Positions 6,514 through 14,493 of a stretch of 45,025 nucleotides of DNA are shown piece by piece. This DNA comes from CALWPV01 sp045632125. Its GTDB lineage: Bacteria; Bacillota; Clostridia; Lachnospirales; Bianqueaceae. Each line of letters opens with the position of its first letter. Positions within the stretch are counted from its first letter, which is position 1. The position numbers were made by a program, and so were the translations under genes. A model generated the notes under the pieces. It was given only the letters and a program-made list of their open reading frames with translations, did no database searches and had not been told where the DNA came from. Where the stretch lies: NCBI GenBank assembly GCA_045632125.1, contig JAZQWC010000044.1:1-45025 (forward strand). The letters run 5' to 3'.

Positions 6514-7374
6514 ATGAATCCAAAAGATAAACGAAACCCGTTGCGCAGGGTGCTGACTCGGGTGGTGGAGCTTCTGAATCATCTGCCGGGGGCGGATCGG
6601 ATTGCAGTGCGAAAGTATGTGGTCGAGAGTGAAAAAATCCCGACAGGCTTTGACGGCTGCCGCATTGTGCATATTTCCGACCTGCATGGGCGCTGGTTTG
6701 GTGCGGAGCAGGAAAAGCTGCTGGAGGTAGTGCGCAGGCAAAAGCCGGAAGTGATTCTAATGACCGGTGACTGGGTCGATCGCGATTACCAGGGGGAGGA
6801 TGAGCGCTGCTGTCAGGTAGTGGTGAAGGGCCTTTTGGAGATTGCACCTGTATACGGTATTATTGGAAATCATGAGGCACGGGCCAAGCATCGCAGCTAT
6901 CTGATTGAAGAACTGAGCCGATTGGGTGTACGTCTGCTGTTGGACGAAACAATAGTTTTAAAACGACGGTGCGATAGTATTCATCTGGTAGGATTTGAAA
7001 CGCCTTATCATGCACCGCTGAAAGAGGATCTGAGTGAACTGAAGCGGTTGGAAGAGGAGTACCGTGAGGCTTTAAATCCTCGAAAAGCAGAAGGAGAGTC
7101 GATGTATCGGCTGGTCATGGCTCACAGACCGGAGCTCATCGATATGTATCAGCAATTAGAGCTGGATCTGGTTCTTTCCGGCCATGCCCACGGAGGTCTT
7201 ATGAGGCTTCCGTTCGGATATAGATTATTGGCACCGGGACAGAGCTGGTTTCCTAAATATACTCATGGAATGTATCAAAAAGAAGAAACACGCATGATCG
7301 TCAGCTGTGGTTTGGGTGGACCGCGTATTTTCATTCAACCGGAAATCGGCGTGATCGTGCTGAAAAATATATAA
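6514..7374 (+). CDS. Metallophosphoesterase (YkuE-like)
   Basis: A 286-residue calcineurin-like phosphoesterase. The metal-ligand motifs appear in order: ISDLHGRW, MTGDWVDRD, GIIGNHEA, MAHRPELID and LSGHAHGG. Close relatives such as YkuE are exported or membrane-anchored and may act on lipid or cell-wall phosphates, but here the N-terminus shows only an amphipathic stretch, not a clear signal peptide. The ATG at 6514 is preferred to a GTG 18 nt earlier because AGAGAGG lies just ahead of it. It is 18 nt upstream of argH and probably cotranscribed with it, without an evident functional link. Confidence 0.9.
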   Translation: MNPKDKRNPLRRVLTRVVELLNHLPGADRIAVRKYVVESEKIPTGFDGCRIVHISDLHGRWFGAEQEKLLEVVRRQKPEVILMTGDWVDRDYQGEDERCCQVVVKGLLEIAPVYGIIGNHEARAKHRSYLIEELSRLGVRLLLDETIVLKRRCDSIHLVGFETPYHAPLKEDLSELKRLEEEYREALNPRKAEGESMYRLVMAHRPELIDMYQQLELDLVLSGHAHGGLMRLPFGYRLLAPGQSWFPKYTHGMYQKEETRMIVSCGLGGPRIFIQPEIGVIVLKNI

Positions 7375-7392
7375 TGAAAAGGATTTGAGACT

Positions 7393-8733
7393 ATGAAACT
7401 TTGGGGCGGACGTTTTCGTCAGCAGGAAAATAAAATGATGGAGGATTTTAATTCATCCTTCCCCTTTGACTATCGTTTATATGAACAGGACCTGATCGGC
7501 AGCTTAGCTCACGTGGTGATGCTGGGCAATCAGGGAATCCTGACCCGTGAAGAGACTGAAACCATTATGGAGGGCCTGACCGGTATTCTGGAGGACATCA
7601 GCGAGGGCATTCTTGAACTGTCTGCTAAAGCTGAAGATGCAGAGGACATCCATACCTTTGTGGAGGTGGAACTGATCCGTCGCATCGGTGATGTGGGCAA
7701 AAAGCTGCACACCGGCCGCAGCCGTAATGACCAAGTGGCACTGGATATGCGTATGTATGCCCGCGATAAGGCGGAGGTACTGGTGGATAAGGTACAGATG
7801 CTGATCGATGCCTTGAAGAAAAAGGGCGACGAGCATCCTTGCCTGATGCCCGGCTATACCCATCTGCAGCGCGCACAGGTGATCACCTTTGCCTATCATC
7901 TGGGTGCTTACCAGAGCATGCTGCGCCGTGATAAAAAGCGTTTGGAAAATGCTTTGGAACTGTTGAATGAAAGTCCTCTGGGCTGTGCTGCTTTAGCAGG
8001 TACCACTCATAACATTGATCGTAATCAGACAGCAGCTGCCCTGTCCTTCGATAAACCCGTGGACAACTTCCTGGATGGTGTCAGCGACCGCGACTATTTG
8101 CTGGAACTGATGAGCGCCATGTCCATTATCATGGTGCACCTGAGCCGTCTGTCTGAAGAACTCATTTTGTGGAGCAGTCAGGAGTTCCGTTTCGTTGACA
8201 TCGATGATGCCTATGCTACAGGCTCCAGCATTATGCCCCAGAAAAAGAATCCCGATGCCTGCGAACTGGTACGCGGTAAGAGCGGTCGGGTATTCGGTGA
8301 CCTGATGGGTCTGCTGACTGTAATGAAGGGAATCCCGTTGGCATATAATAAAGATATGCAGGAAGATAAACAGGCCTTTTTCGATGCGTTGGATACCACC
8401 ATGGCCTGCCTGGACATTATGAACGGTGTGATCTCCACCCTGCGTGTTCGCGAAGATGTGATGCAGGAGAGCGTAAAGCGCGGCTTCCTCAATGCCACTG
8501 AAGTGGCTGACTATCTGGTTTCCAAGGGAGTTGCGTTCCGCGATGCCCATGGCATTGTAGGCCGTATCGTAATCGCCTGCGAAGATAAGGGTTGTGCCAT
8601 CGAGGAACTGAGCCTTGAAGAGCTGCATACCTTCCATGAAGCCTTCGACGAAAGCATTTACGATTATTTGGACTATCATAACATCCTGCAAAAAGGAAAT
8701 AAAAAAGAGATTTTAGGAGTTACCAATGAATAA
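7393..8733 (+). CDS. argH: Argininosuccinate lyase
   Basis: The 446-residue enzyme cleaves argininosuccinate to arginine and fumarate, the last step of arginine synthesis, in the cytosol as a homotetramer. It begins with KLWGGRFRQ, the invariant N-terminus of the family. It has LHTGRSRNDQVALDMRMY (substrate binding), TPHLQ-like GYTHLQRAQ, and the fumarase/lyase signature GSSIMPQKKNPD, which contains the catalytic serine. Length is within the usual 450-470. AAGGATTTGAG precedes the ATG. The last 8 nt overlap the next gene. No argG or other arginine genes are visible in the window. Confidence 0.97.
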   Translation: MKLWGGRFRQQENKMMEDFNSSFPFDYRLYEQDLIGSLAHVVMLGNQGILTREETETIMEGLTGILEDISEGILELSAKAEDAEDIHTFVEVELIRRIGDVGKKLHTGRSRNDQVALDMRMYARDKAEVLVDKVQMLIDALKKKGDEHPCLMPGYTHLQRAQVITFAYHLGAYQSMLRRDKKRLENALELLNESPLGCAALAGTTHNIDRNQTAAALSFDKPVDNFLDGVSDRDYLLELMSAMSIIMVHLSRLSEELILWSSQEFRFVDIDDAYATGSSIMPQKKNPDACELVRGKSGRVFGDLMGLLTVMKGIPLAYNKDMQEDKQAFFDALDTTMACLDIMNGVISTLRVREDVMQESVKRGFLNATEVADYLVSKGVAFRDAHGIVGRIVIACEDKGCAIEELSLEELHTFHEAFDESIYDYLDYHNILQKGNKKEILGVTNE

Positions 8734-9508
8734 GAGACCGATTATCGCCCTGACCGGCAGTTATAATTCCAATGGAGATCAATATTTTCTGAAACGTTCG
8801 TACATAGATGCCATCCGCATGGCAGGTGGTATTCCGGTGATCATCAATCCCATTATGGATGTGCCTAAGGAATGGAGCGGCGATGCCGCAAAATGGCTGG
8901 AGGCTTACGATCTGGAAGAAGAAGTACTGGATCGAATTGATGGAATCCTGTTCACCGGTGGTGACGATGTAGGACCGGCCTTTTACAATGAACCGGTATT
9001 AAAAGTAAATGGAGAGATCGTGCCCCAGCGTGATGCCTTTGAAATTAAGTTAATACAGGAAGCGATCAAGCGCGATATTCCTTCCTTTGGTATCTGCCGC
9101 GGCATTCAGGCCATGGCAGTGGGTTGTGGCGCGAAGCTGTGTCAGGATGTGTACACCGGCAGCGAGGCGAATGGAGATAAGGTCATCAATCAGCATGGCC
9201 AAAAAGCTCCCAGTTGGTACCCCAGCCACACAGTAACTACAGAGGAAGGCAGCAAGCTTCGTTCTATTTTGGGCGCCTGCGCCGGTGTGAACTCTTTTCA
9301 TCATCAGTGCGTGAAGCAGAGCGAGAGCTATCCTTTTGTGGTGACAGCCCATTCCGATGATGGTATTATTGAAGGTATTGAAAAGCCGGAGTTGACATAT
9401 TTTGTGGCAGTTCAGTGGCATCCGGAGCGCATGATGCAGGATCCCAAGCAGCGTGGTTTGTTTGATACCTTTGTACAGTATGCGGCCGGTAATAAAGTAT
9501 TGGACTAA
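8726..9508 (+). CDS. Gamma-glutamyl-gamma-aminobutyrate hydrolase family protein (class I glutamine amidotransferase, peptidase C26)
   Basis: A 260-residue cytosolic protein. The motifs are ALTGSYN at the N-terminus, LFTGGDDVGP, the nucleophile elbow FGICRGIQAMAV with the catalytic Cys, SFHHQCVK and the catalytic His in AVQWHPERM. This is the PuuD-like C26 family, which hydrolyses gamma-glutamyl amide bonds such as gamma-glutamyl-GABA. The substrate in this organism is unknown, and there are no other putrescine-pathway genes nearby. The ATG overlaps the end of argH by 8 nt and is preceded by TTAGGAG, so the two are coupled. Confidence 0.9.
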   Translation: MNKRPIIALTGSYNSNGDQYFLKRSYIDAIRMAGGIPVIINPIMDVPKEWSGDAAKWLEAYDLEEEVLDRIDGILFTGGDDVGPAFYNEPVLKVNGEIVPQRDAFEIKLIQEAIKRDIPSFGICRGIQAMAVGCGAKLCQDVYTGSEANGDKVINQHGQKAPSWYPSHTVTTEEGSKLRSILGACAGVNSFHHQCVKQSESYPFVVTAHSDDGIIEGIEKPELTYFVAVQWHPERMMQDPKQRGLFDTFVQYAAGNKVLD

Positions 9509-9564
9509 AAGGTCGAAAATATAAAGAGGGGGAGCGTGGAGCGCTCCTATGAGAGGATAATGAG

Positions 9565-9774
9565 ATGGACATTCGGTTACAGGATGTGCTGAAGTTAAAG
9601 AAAGAGCATCCCTGCGGCAGTACAGAATGGTTGGTGCTTCGAACGGGTATCGATTTTCGGCTGCGGTGTAAGGGCTGCGGTCACGAAGTGATGATCCCGA
9701 GGGAAAAGTTGGAGAAAAGGATTCGACGGATCCTGCGCGACGGGGTTGAGATGAATCCCAATCAGAAAGGATAA
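9565..9774 (+). CDS. DUF951 domain-containing protein
   Basis: A 69-residue basic protein of the DUF951 (YyzM-like) family. It shows DVLKLKKEHPCGS, then RLRCKGCGHEVMIPREKLEKRI. The three cysteines (HPC, then CKGC) plus the His suggest a small zinc-binding fold and possible RNA or DNA contact, but no function is established. It lies just ahead of gdpP-rplI-dnaB, near where family members often sit in Bacillota. AGAGGATAATGAG precedes the ATG. A 6-bp hairpin without a T run (GGAGCG/CGCTCC, 9531-9547) lies in the gap before it. Confidence 0.9.
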   Translation: MDIRLQDVLKLKKEHPCGSTEWLVLRTGIDFRLRCKGCGHEVMIPREKLEKRIRRILRDGVEMNPNQKG

Positions 9775-9778
9775 GCCT

Positions 9779-11812
9779 ATGGATAAGAAAACAGATATTG
9801 GATTCAAAATATACCATATTTTGCTGTATGTGATTCTGGCTGTCATGCTGGCAGACGTAGTGCTGACCTTTATGATGGATGATACGCTGCAAGGTGTTGT
9901 TAAGGCAGGGTTCTTCCTGATCGTGGCGGCCGTGGTGGTCTATGTGAAGAAGGTGCTCAGTGAAACTGTGCGGGAGAGAATCTTGACCAATGCGGTGGAT
10001 TTGGGCAACGAATTTCAGCAGTATATGAACCAGTGGGAGTACCCCTACGCATTGTTTGGCTCGAACCTACGTGTTGTTTGGTATAACGAGGCTTTCCGCA
10101 AGCTGGTTAAATATGAAGATTGTATTGGAAAGAGCTTGGAGGAGCTAAACATCAAATGGGGCAGCGAGAAGCCCGACTGGGATCCGCTGTGTAAGATGAT
10201 CGAAATGGAAGATCATTATTTCAGAGCCTTGATGAGCCAGATTCGTTTGCGCGACAAAGGTTCCTATCACATGGATTTGAAGAGCTACACCGAGGTGTAC
10301 AGCCTGAGTTTGCAGGATGTGACCCGCGAAGTTAAGTTGGAGCAGGAGAACATTGATCAGCAGACGGTAGTAGCGCTGCTGTATTTGGATAACTATGATC
10401 AGATCATCAGTGGAGTGGATGATAACCGAAGACCGCTGATGGAGGCCATGATCTTCCGTAAGCTCAGCGATTTGTCTTCTGAGGTGGGCGGTATTTTGAC
10501 CCGTTTGGAGAATGACCGCTTCTTCCTTGTATTCCCCAGAAAGAATTTGGAAAAGCTATATGCCAATAAGTTCAGAATTCTGGAGGACATGAAGAAACTG
10601 AACATGGGTAACAAATTCCCGGTGACTTTGAGTATTGGTGTGGGCGTGGATAAGGAGATCGAAACGGCCAGAAGATATGCGCGTTCTTCTGTGGATCTGG
10701 CCATGGGCCGCGGCGGTGATCAGGCGGTGGTAAAGAGCCAGGAAACTCAGAAATTCTTTGGAGGCATGACCAATACATCCGAAAATAATACTCGTGTTCG
10801 TGCTCGTTTGATTGCTTACGCGTTAAAAGAACTGATTACCGGCTGCGATAATGTGCTGGTGATGGGACATGCCAATCCTGATCTGGATAGTTTTGGCGCG
10901 GCACTGGGTATGTACCGCGGTGTGCTGGAACTGAAGAAACCGGCTCATATTGTGATGAGTGAAGATAAGCATGCGGCGGTGGAGCATTTGTATCGTCGTG
11001 TGAAGGAAGATAAAGAATATCGTGATGTACTGATCAACCAGAAACAGGCAGAGGAACAGATGGGTCCCAATACCCTGCTGATCCTGGTGGATGTAAATCG
11101 CCGCGTGATCGCGCAGTTCCCTGATTTGGTAGATAAGGCGAAGAATATAGCGGTGATCGACCATCATCGTACCAGTGCCGATAGTGTGGAAGGCGCAGGA
11201 GTATCCTATGTGGAGCCCTTTGCCTCTTCGGCCAGTGAAATGGTAACCGAACTGCTGCAGTACATGGTGGAAAACCTGACGATGCGTTCCATTGAAGCCG
11301 ATGGTTTGTTTGCCGGTATCGCTCTGGATACTAAGAACTTTACGGTCAAGACCGGCGTGCGTACCTTTGATGCGGCCTCGTTCCTGAGAAGACGCGGTGC
11401 CGATAGTGTGCGTGTTCGTAAGATGTTTAAAAATGATATGGGTGATTACAAAGCCAAGGCCGAGGTGGTGCGCAGTGCTGAAATTATAGGTGATAGCCTT
11501 GCTGTGGCAGCCTGGAGCAGTAATTTGCCCAACGCCAGCACAGTGGCTGCCCAGGCAGCGGATGAACTGCTGGATGTACATGGCATTCAAGCGTCCTTTG
11601 TTATGACTGAAATGGACAAGGGACAGGTGAATTTCAGTGCCCGTTCTTTGGGTGAGGTCAATGTGCAGCTCATTATGGAAGAATTGGGCGGCGGCGGTCA
11701 TCTTTCTATGGCCGGAGCCCAGCTGAAGGATGCCACTTTGGAATCGGCCAGAGCCCGACTGGAAAGTGCAATTGAAAAAGTTTTAGATATTAAGCTCAGA
11801 AAGGAAGAATGA
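9779..11812 (+). CDS. gdpP: Cyclic-di-AMP phosphodiesterase GdpP (DHH family)
   Basis: The 677-residue membrane protein has the full GdpP layout: two transmembrane helices in the first 60 residues, a PAS-like domain around 75-140, a degenerate GGDEF domain around 190-320 (GRGGDQAVV in place of GGDEF), then DHH and DHHA1 domains. The DHH part shows GHANPDLDSFGAALG, VDVNRR and the namesake VIDHHR; the DHHA1 part shows GGGGHLSMAGAQL. The enzyme breaks down c-di-AMP to pApA and so controls potassium, osmotic and cell-wall balance. It is followed 4 nt later by rplI and then dnaB, the standard Bacillota gene order. All metal-binding residues I looked for are present. Confidence 0.96.
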   Translation: MDKKTDIGFKIYHILLYVILAVMLADVVLTFMMDDTLQGVVKAGFFLIVAAVVVYVKKVLSETVRERILTNAVDLGNEFQQYMNQWEYPYALFGSNLRVVWYNEAFRKLVKYEDCIGKSLEELNIKWGSEKPDWDPLCKMIEMEDHYFRALMSQIRLRDKGSYHMDLKSYTEVYSLSLQDVTREVKLEQENIDQQTVVALLYLDNYDQIISGVDDNRRPLMEAMIFRKLSDLSSEVGGILTRLENDRFFLVFPRKNLEKLYANKFRILEDMKKLNMGNKFPVTLSIGVGVDKEIETARRYARSSVDLAMGRGGDQAVVKSQETQKFFGGMTNTSENNTRVRARLIAYALKELITGCDNVLVMGHANPDLDSFGAALGMYRGVLELKKPAHIVMSEDKHAAVEHLYRRVKEDKEYRDVLINQKQAEEQMGPNTLLILVDVNRRVIAQFPDLVDKAKNIAVIDHHRTSADSVEGAGVSYVEPFASSASEMVTELLQYMVENLTMRSIEADGLFAGIALDTKNFTVKTGVRTFDAASFLRRRGADSVRVRKMFKNDMGDYKAKAEVVRSAEIIGDSLAVAAWSSNLPNASTVAAQAADELLDVHGIQASFVMTEMDKGQVNFSARSLGEVNVQLIMEELGGGGHLSMAGAQLKDATLESARARLESAIEKVLDIKLRKEE

Positions 11813-11816
11813 ACCA

Positions 11817-12266
11817 ATGAAGATTCTGTTGACTGAAGATGTAAAGAAATTAGGTAAAAAAGGTGAGATCGTTGATGTAAGCGATGGTTACGCCAAAAAC
11901 TTTATTATGCCTAAGAAGCTGGGTATTGAGGCTACCAAGGCAGTACTGAATGAATGGCAGACTAAAAAAGGCAGCGAAGAAAACCGTAAGCGTAAAGAAG
12001 AGGAAGAGGCTAAGGCACTGGCTGCTGAGCTGAATGACAAGGAAGTTGTGATCCGCACCAAAACCGGTGAGGGTGGCCGTTTGTTTGGTTCTATTACTTC
12101 CAAAGACGTTGCGGAAGCGTTGGAAAAACAGCTGAAGATCAAAGTAGATAAGAAAAAGATTCAGGTGCCGGATTCCATTAAGGGAATCGGAAGCTTTACT
12201 ATCGTGGTAAAACTGCATGCTAAGGCATCTGCTGAGATGCGTTTGAAGGTGGAAAGCAATGGCTGA
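11817..12266 (+). CDS. rplI: 50S ribosomal protein L9
   Basis: 149 residues, the usual length. The N-terminal domain reads KILLTEDVKKLGKKGEIVDV and GYAKNFIMPKKLGIEAT (the L9 signature), joined by a long charged helix rich in Lys and Glu to a C-terminal rRNA-binding domain with GRLFGSITSKDVAEAL. L9 binds 23S rRNA at the base of the L1 stalk. The gene lies between gdpP and dnaB and overlaps dnaB by 8 nt, so the three are likely one transcript. Confidence 0.98.
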   Translation: MKILLTEDVKKLGKKGEIVDVSDGYAKNFIMPKKLGIEATKAVLNEWQTKKGSEENRKRKEEEEAKALAAELNDKEVVIRTKTGEGGRLFGSITSKDVAEALEKQLKIKVDKKKIQVPDSIKGIGSFTIVVKLHAKASAEMRLKVESNG

Positions 12267-13617
12267 TGAAAATCTGGTTCCCCGTGTGCCGCCCCATAGT
12301 GAGGAAGCGGAACAATCGGTTATCGGTTCGATCCTGATCGACCATGAGGCGGTGGGTGTTGCTGCTGAAAACCTAAAGCCTGAAGATTTTTATAATCTAC
12401 GGCATAAAGAGATTTTCGAAGCGATTCTGGACCTGTATCATGATGGTCGGGCGGTGGATCTGGTTACCTTAAAGAGCCAGCTGGAACAGCGAGGAAAACT
12501 GGAAGCTGCCGGCGATATGAAGTATTTGACGCAGGTGGCTGCGGCTGTGCCTAATTCGGTACATATCCGCCAATATGTTAAAATCGTAAAGGATAAGGCG
12601 TTATATCGCCGCTTTATCCAATTGGGTAATCAGGTGCTGCAGCAGAGTTTCAGCACCGAAACCCCCATTGAGCAACTGTCGGAGAGCGTAGAGAAGCAGG
12701 TATTCAATATTCTGCAGAATCGCGGCAGTCAGGACTTTTCGCACATTAAAGACGTGCTTATGGAGTCCTTCGATGATATTGAAAAAGTAGCCGCCAATGG
12801 TGGTACGGTTGCCGGTATCTCCACTGGTTTTGTGGATCTGGATCAAAAAACAGCTGGTCTGCATCCTTCCGATTTGGTAATCGTGGGTGCTCGTCCCGCT
12901 ATGGGTAAAACTGCTTTTGGTCTAAACCTGATTCAGAATGCAGCGGTTAAGGGTGGAAAAACCTGCGCTGTATTTAACCTGGAGATGTCCAAAAAGCAGA
13001 TCGTAAACCGTATGTTGGCCTGTGAAGCGGGTGTTAGCATGGAACATATCCGTTCCGGTAACATGACCGATCAGGACTGGGAAAAGCTGGTGGAGGCGCT
13101 AGGTCCCCTGTCAGAAGCTCCCATTTATATCGATGATACCGGTGGTATTACCTTCTCGGAAGTTCGTTCCAAATGTCGTAAATTGAAGATCGAACATGGA
13201 CTTGACCTTGTTATGATCGACTACCTGCAGCTGATGAGCGGAAGCGGACGCGCCGGTGATAACCGTCAGCAGGAAATTTCCGAAATTTCCCGTGGTCTTA
13301 AAATGATGGCCCGTGAGTTGGATGTGCCGGTTATTGCTCTGTCCCAGTTGTCCCGTACGCTGGAGTCTCGTGCCGATCATCGTCCCATGATGTCTGACCT
13401 GCGTGAATCCGGTGCCATTGAGCAGGATGCTGACGTAATTATCTTCCTATATCGTGATGAGTATTATCATCCGGATTCGGAGGATAAGAACATTGCCGAA
13501 GTCATTATTGGTAAACAGCGTAATGGTCCGGTGGGTACCGTAAAACTGCGCTATGATGGTGAGTATACCAGATTCTCTAATTTGGCGCACATGCCGTCAT
13601 CCGGTGCACCGTATTAA
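12259..13617 (+). CDS. dnaB: Replicative DNA helicase
   Basis: The 452-residue protein has the N-terminal DnaB domain (RVPPHSEEAEQSVIGSIL) and a RecA-like helicase core. Visible motifs are Walker A GARPAMGKTAF, the H1a region NLEMSKKQ, Walker B LVMIDYLQLM and the DnaB-specific DLRESGAIEQDADVI arginine-finger region. It forms the hexameric helicase that unwinds DNA at the replication fork. The start overlaps the last 8 nt of rplI and is preceded by AGGTGGAAAG. A strong hairpin terminator follows 13 nt after the stop codon. Confidence 0.98.
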   Translation: MADENLVPRVPPHSEEAEQSVIGSILIDHEAVGVAAENLKPEDFYNLRHKEIFEAILDLYHDGRAVDLVTLKSQLEQRGKLEAAGDMKYLTQVAAAVPNSVHIRQYVKIVKDKALYRRFIQLGNQVLQQSFSTETPIEQLSESVEKQVFNILQNRGSQDFSHIKDVLMESFDDIEKVAANGGTVAGISTGFVDLDQKTAGLHPSDLVIVGARPAMGKTAFGLNLIQNAAVKGGKTCAVFNLEMSKKQIVNRMLACEAGVSMEHIRSGNMTDQDWEKLVEALGPLSEAPIYIDDTGGITFSEVRSKCRKLKIEHGLDLVMIDYLQLMSGSGRAGDNRQQEISEISRGLKMMARELDVPVIALSQLSRTLESRADHRPMMSDLRESGAIEQDADVIIFLYRDEYYHPDSEDKNIAEVIIGKQRNGPVGTVKLRYDGEYTRFSNLAHMPSSGAPY

Positions 13618-13630
13618 TCAATATAACAAA

Positions 13631-13666
13631 AAAGGTGTAATCACAGTTGTGATTACACCTTTCTTT
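13631..13666. terminator. Bidirectional terminator between dnaB and the ferredoxin gene
   Basis: A perfect 15-bp inverted repeat (13631-13645 with 13648-13662, core GGTGTAATCACA) with a 2-nt centre, flanked by A residues on the left and T residues on the right. It can stop dnaB transcripts from the left and ferredoxin transcripts from the right. Confidence 0.92.
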
Positions 13667-13686
13667 GTTGGTTGAATGTAATTCAA

Positions 13687-13857
13687 TTATTCAGCCTGAG
13701 GAGCGCCTACGGGGCAAGCATCTGCACAAGCACCACATTCGATGCAAGCGTCAGCGTCGATCACGTATTTGTCGTCTCCTTCAGAAATAGCCTCTACGGG
13801 GCACTGAGCAGCACAAGCACCACAGCTGATGCATTCTTCGTTGATAACGTATGCCAT
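13687..13857 (-). CDS. 2[4Fe-4S] ferredoxin
   Basis: A 56-residue clostridial-type ferredoxin. Two CxxCxxCxxxCP clusters are visible: CISCGACAAQCP and CIECGACADACP, each completing one [4Fe-4S] centre with the last Cys of the other. It is a soluble low-potential electron carrier. The ATG at 13857 is chosen for the GGAGG 9 nt upstream and the AYVINEE start typical of the family. The gene has its own promoter, and a TGTGA-N6-TCACA palindrome lies between promoter and RBS, so a CRP/FNR-type regulator probably controls it. Confidence 0.97.
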   Translation of the reverse strand: MAYVINEECISCGACAAQCPVEAISEGDDKYVIDADACIECGACADACPVGAPQAE

Positions 13858-13879
13858 AATTAAACACCTCCATAAAATT

Positions 13880-13897
13880 TTGTGACCAAGGTCACAA
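13880..13897. promoter_or_regulatory. CRP/FNR-type operator in the ferredoxin leader
   Basis: TTGTGACC and GGTCACAA form an 8-bp palindrome separated by 2 nt; inside it is an exact TGTGA-N6-TCACA, the consensus for CRP/FNR-family regulators. It lies just downstream of the predicted start point of the ferredoxin promoter, a position that would favour repression of ferredoxin. It is about 92 bp upstream of the -35 box of the divergent DUF1858 gene. Confidence 0.72.
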
Positions 13898-13908
13898 GAT
13901 ATATCGTT

Positions 13909-13937
13909 ATCATACAACAAAACATGTAAATAAGCAA
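13909..13937 (-). promoter_or_regulatory. Promoter of the ferredoxin gene
   Basis: On the minus strand TTGCTT (13932-13937) and TATGAT (13909-13914) are 17 nt apart. The predicted start point is near 13902, just before the palindromic operator. Confidence 0.7.
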
Positions 13938-13988
13938 GTATAAATTTAAACTTATCGTGTAATCACGCACAAAATTTACATTTTGTCG

Positions 13989-14017
13989 TTGTAAAAAAGA
14001 CGGCTTTGTATTATAAT
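13989..14017 (+). promoter_or_regulatory. Promoter of the DUF1858 gene
   Basis: TTGTAA (13989-13994) and TATAAT (14012-14017) are 17 nt apart. The leader to the GTG start codon is about 76 nt. Confidence 0.7.
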
Positions 14018-14099
14018 AGTGCAAAGAACTTTTAGTTCTGGAATTAAAGTTGTAAAAACTCAATTTTATAAAGTAACAATAAGCTGGAGGTGTTTGAAA

Positions 14100-14321
14100 G
14101 TGGCTAAGACTGTTACAAAAGACATGATCATTGTGGATCTGCTGCAGGTAGACGAAGCAGTAGTTCCGATTTTGATGGCAAGCGGCATGCACTGCATTGG
14201 CTGCCCTTCCGCACAGGGTGAATCTTTAGAAGAGGCCTGCTTCGTTCATGGCATCGACCCCGATCAGGTGGTATACCAGATCAACGAATATCTGGCTATG
14301 AAGGAAAGAGGAGAGGTTTAA
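14100..14321 (+). CDS. DUF1858 domain-containing protein (hybrid-cluster-protein-associated redox disulfide domain)
   Basis: A 73-residue cytosolic protein of the DUF1858 family. It shows VTKDMIIVDLLQVDE, the conserved ILMASGMHCIGCPSAQGESLEEAC with a CxxC pair, and a C-terminal helix. The CxxC is thought to be redox-active or metal-binding; the family often sits near hybrid cluster proteins and other anaerobic redox genes. The start is GTG at 14100, giving VAKTVTK, with TGGAGG 8 nt upstream. It is divergent from a ferredoxin gene with a shared regulatory region, which fits a redox role. The partner and substrate are unknown. Confidence 0.9.
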   Translation: MAKTVTKDMIIVDLLQVDEAVVPILMASGMHCIGCPSAQGESLEEACFVHGIDPDQVVYQINEYLAMKERGEV

Positions 14322-14410
14322 GTTAACCTCACATATAAAAGATTTGCTGATGAGGGCGCTGCCTGTGAGGATGCTTATGGGGAGCGCTTTTCTTCCTATA
14401 TTTTTTTAAT

Positions 14411-14449
14411 AAGAGTTAAAGACTCTTTGCAACTCGTTTGCGAGTTTTT
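14411..14449 (+). terminator. Tandem hairpins between the DUF1858 gene and mecA
   Basis: Two adjacent stem-loops: AAGAGT/ACTCTT (14411-14416 with 14422-14427) and AACTCG/CGAGTT (14431-14436 with 14441-14446). The second is followed by TTT. Upstream a larger imperfect hairpin, GCGCT/AGCGC (about 14355-14391), precedes a TTTTCTT and later a TTTTTTT run. The segment may end DUF1858 transcripts, or act as a leader attenuator for mecA; I saw no clear mecA promoter. Confidence 0.5.
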
Positions 14450-14493
14450 GTGACTGTCGAAGATGACAGACAGTATGGAAAGGAGTGACGAAT

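Noticed and set aside
9531..9547. Terminator before the DUF951 gene
   Set aside because: The 6-bp hairpin GGAGCG/CGCTCC has no following T run and sits next to the RBS, so it is at most a small RNA fold.
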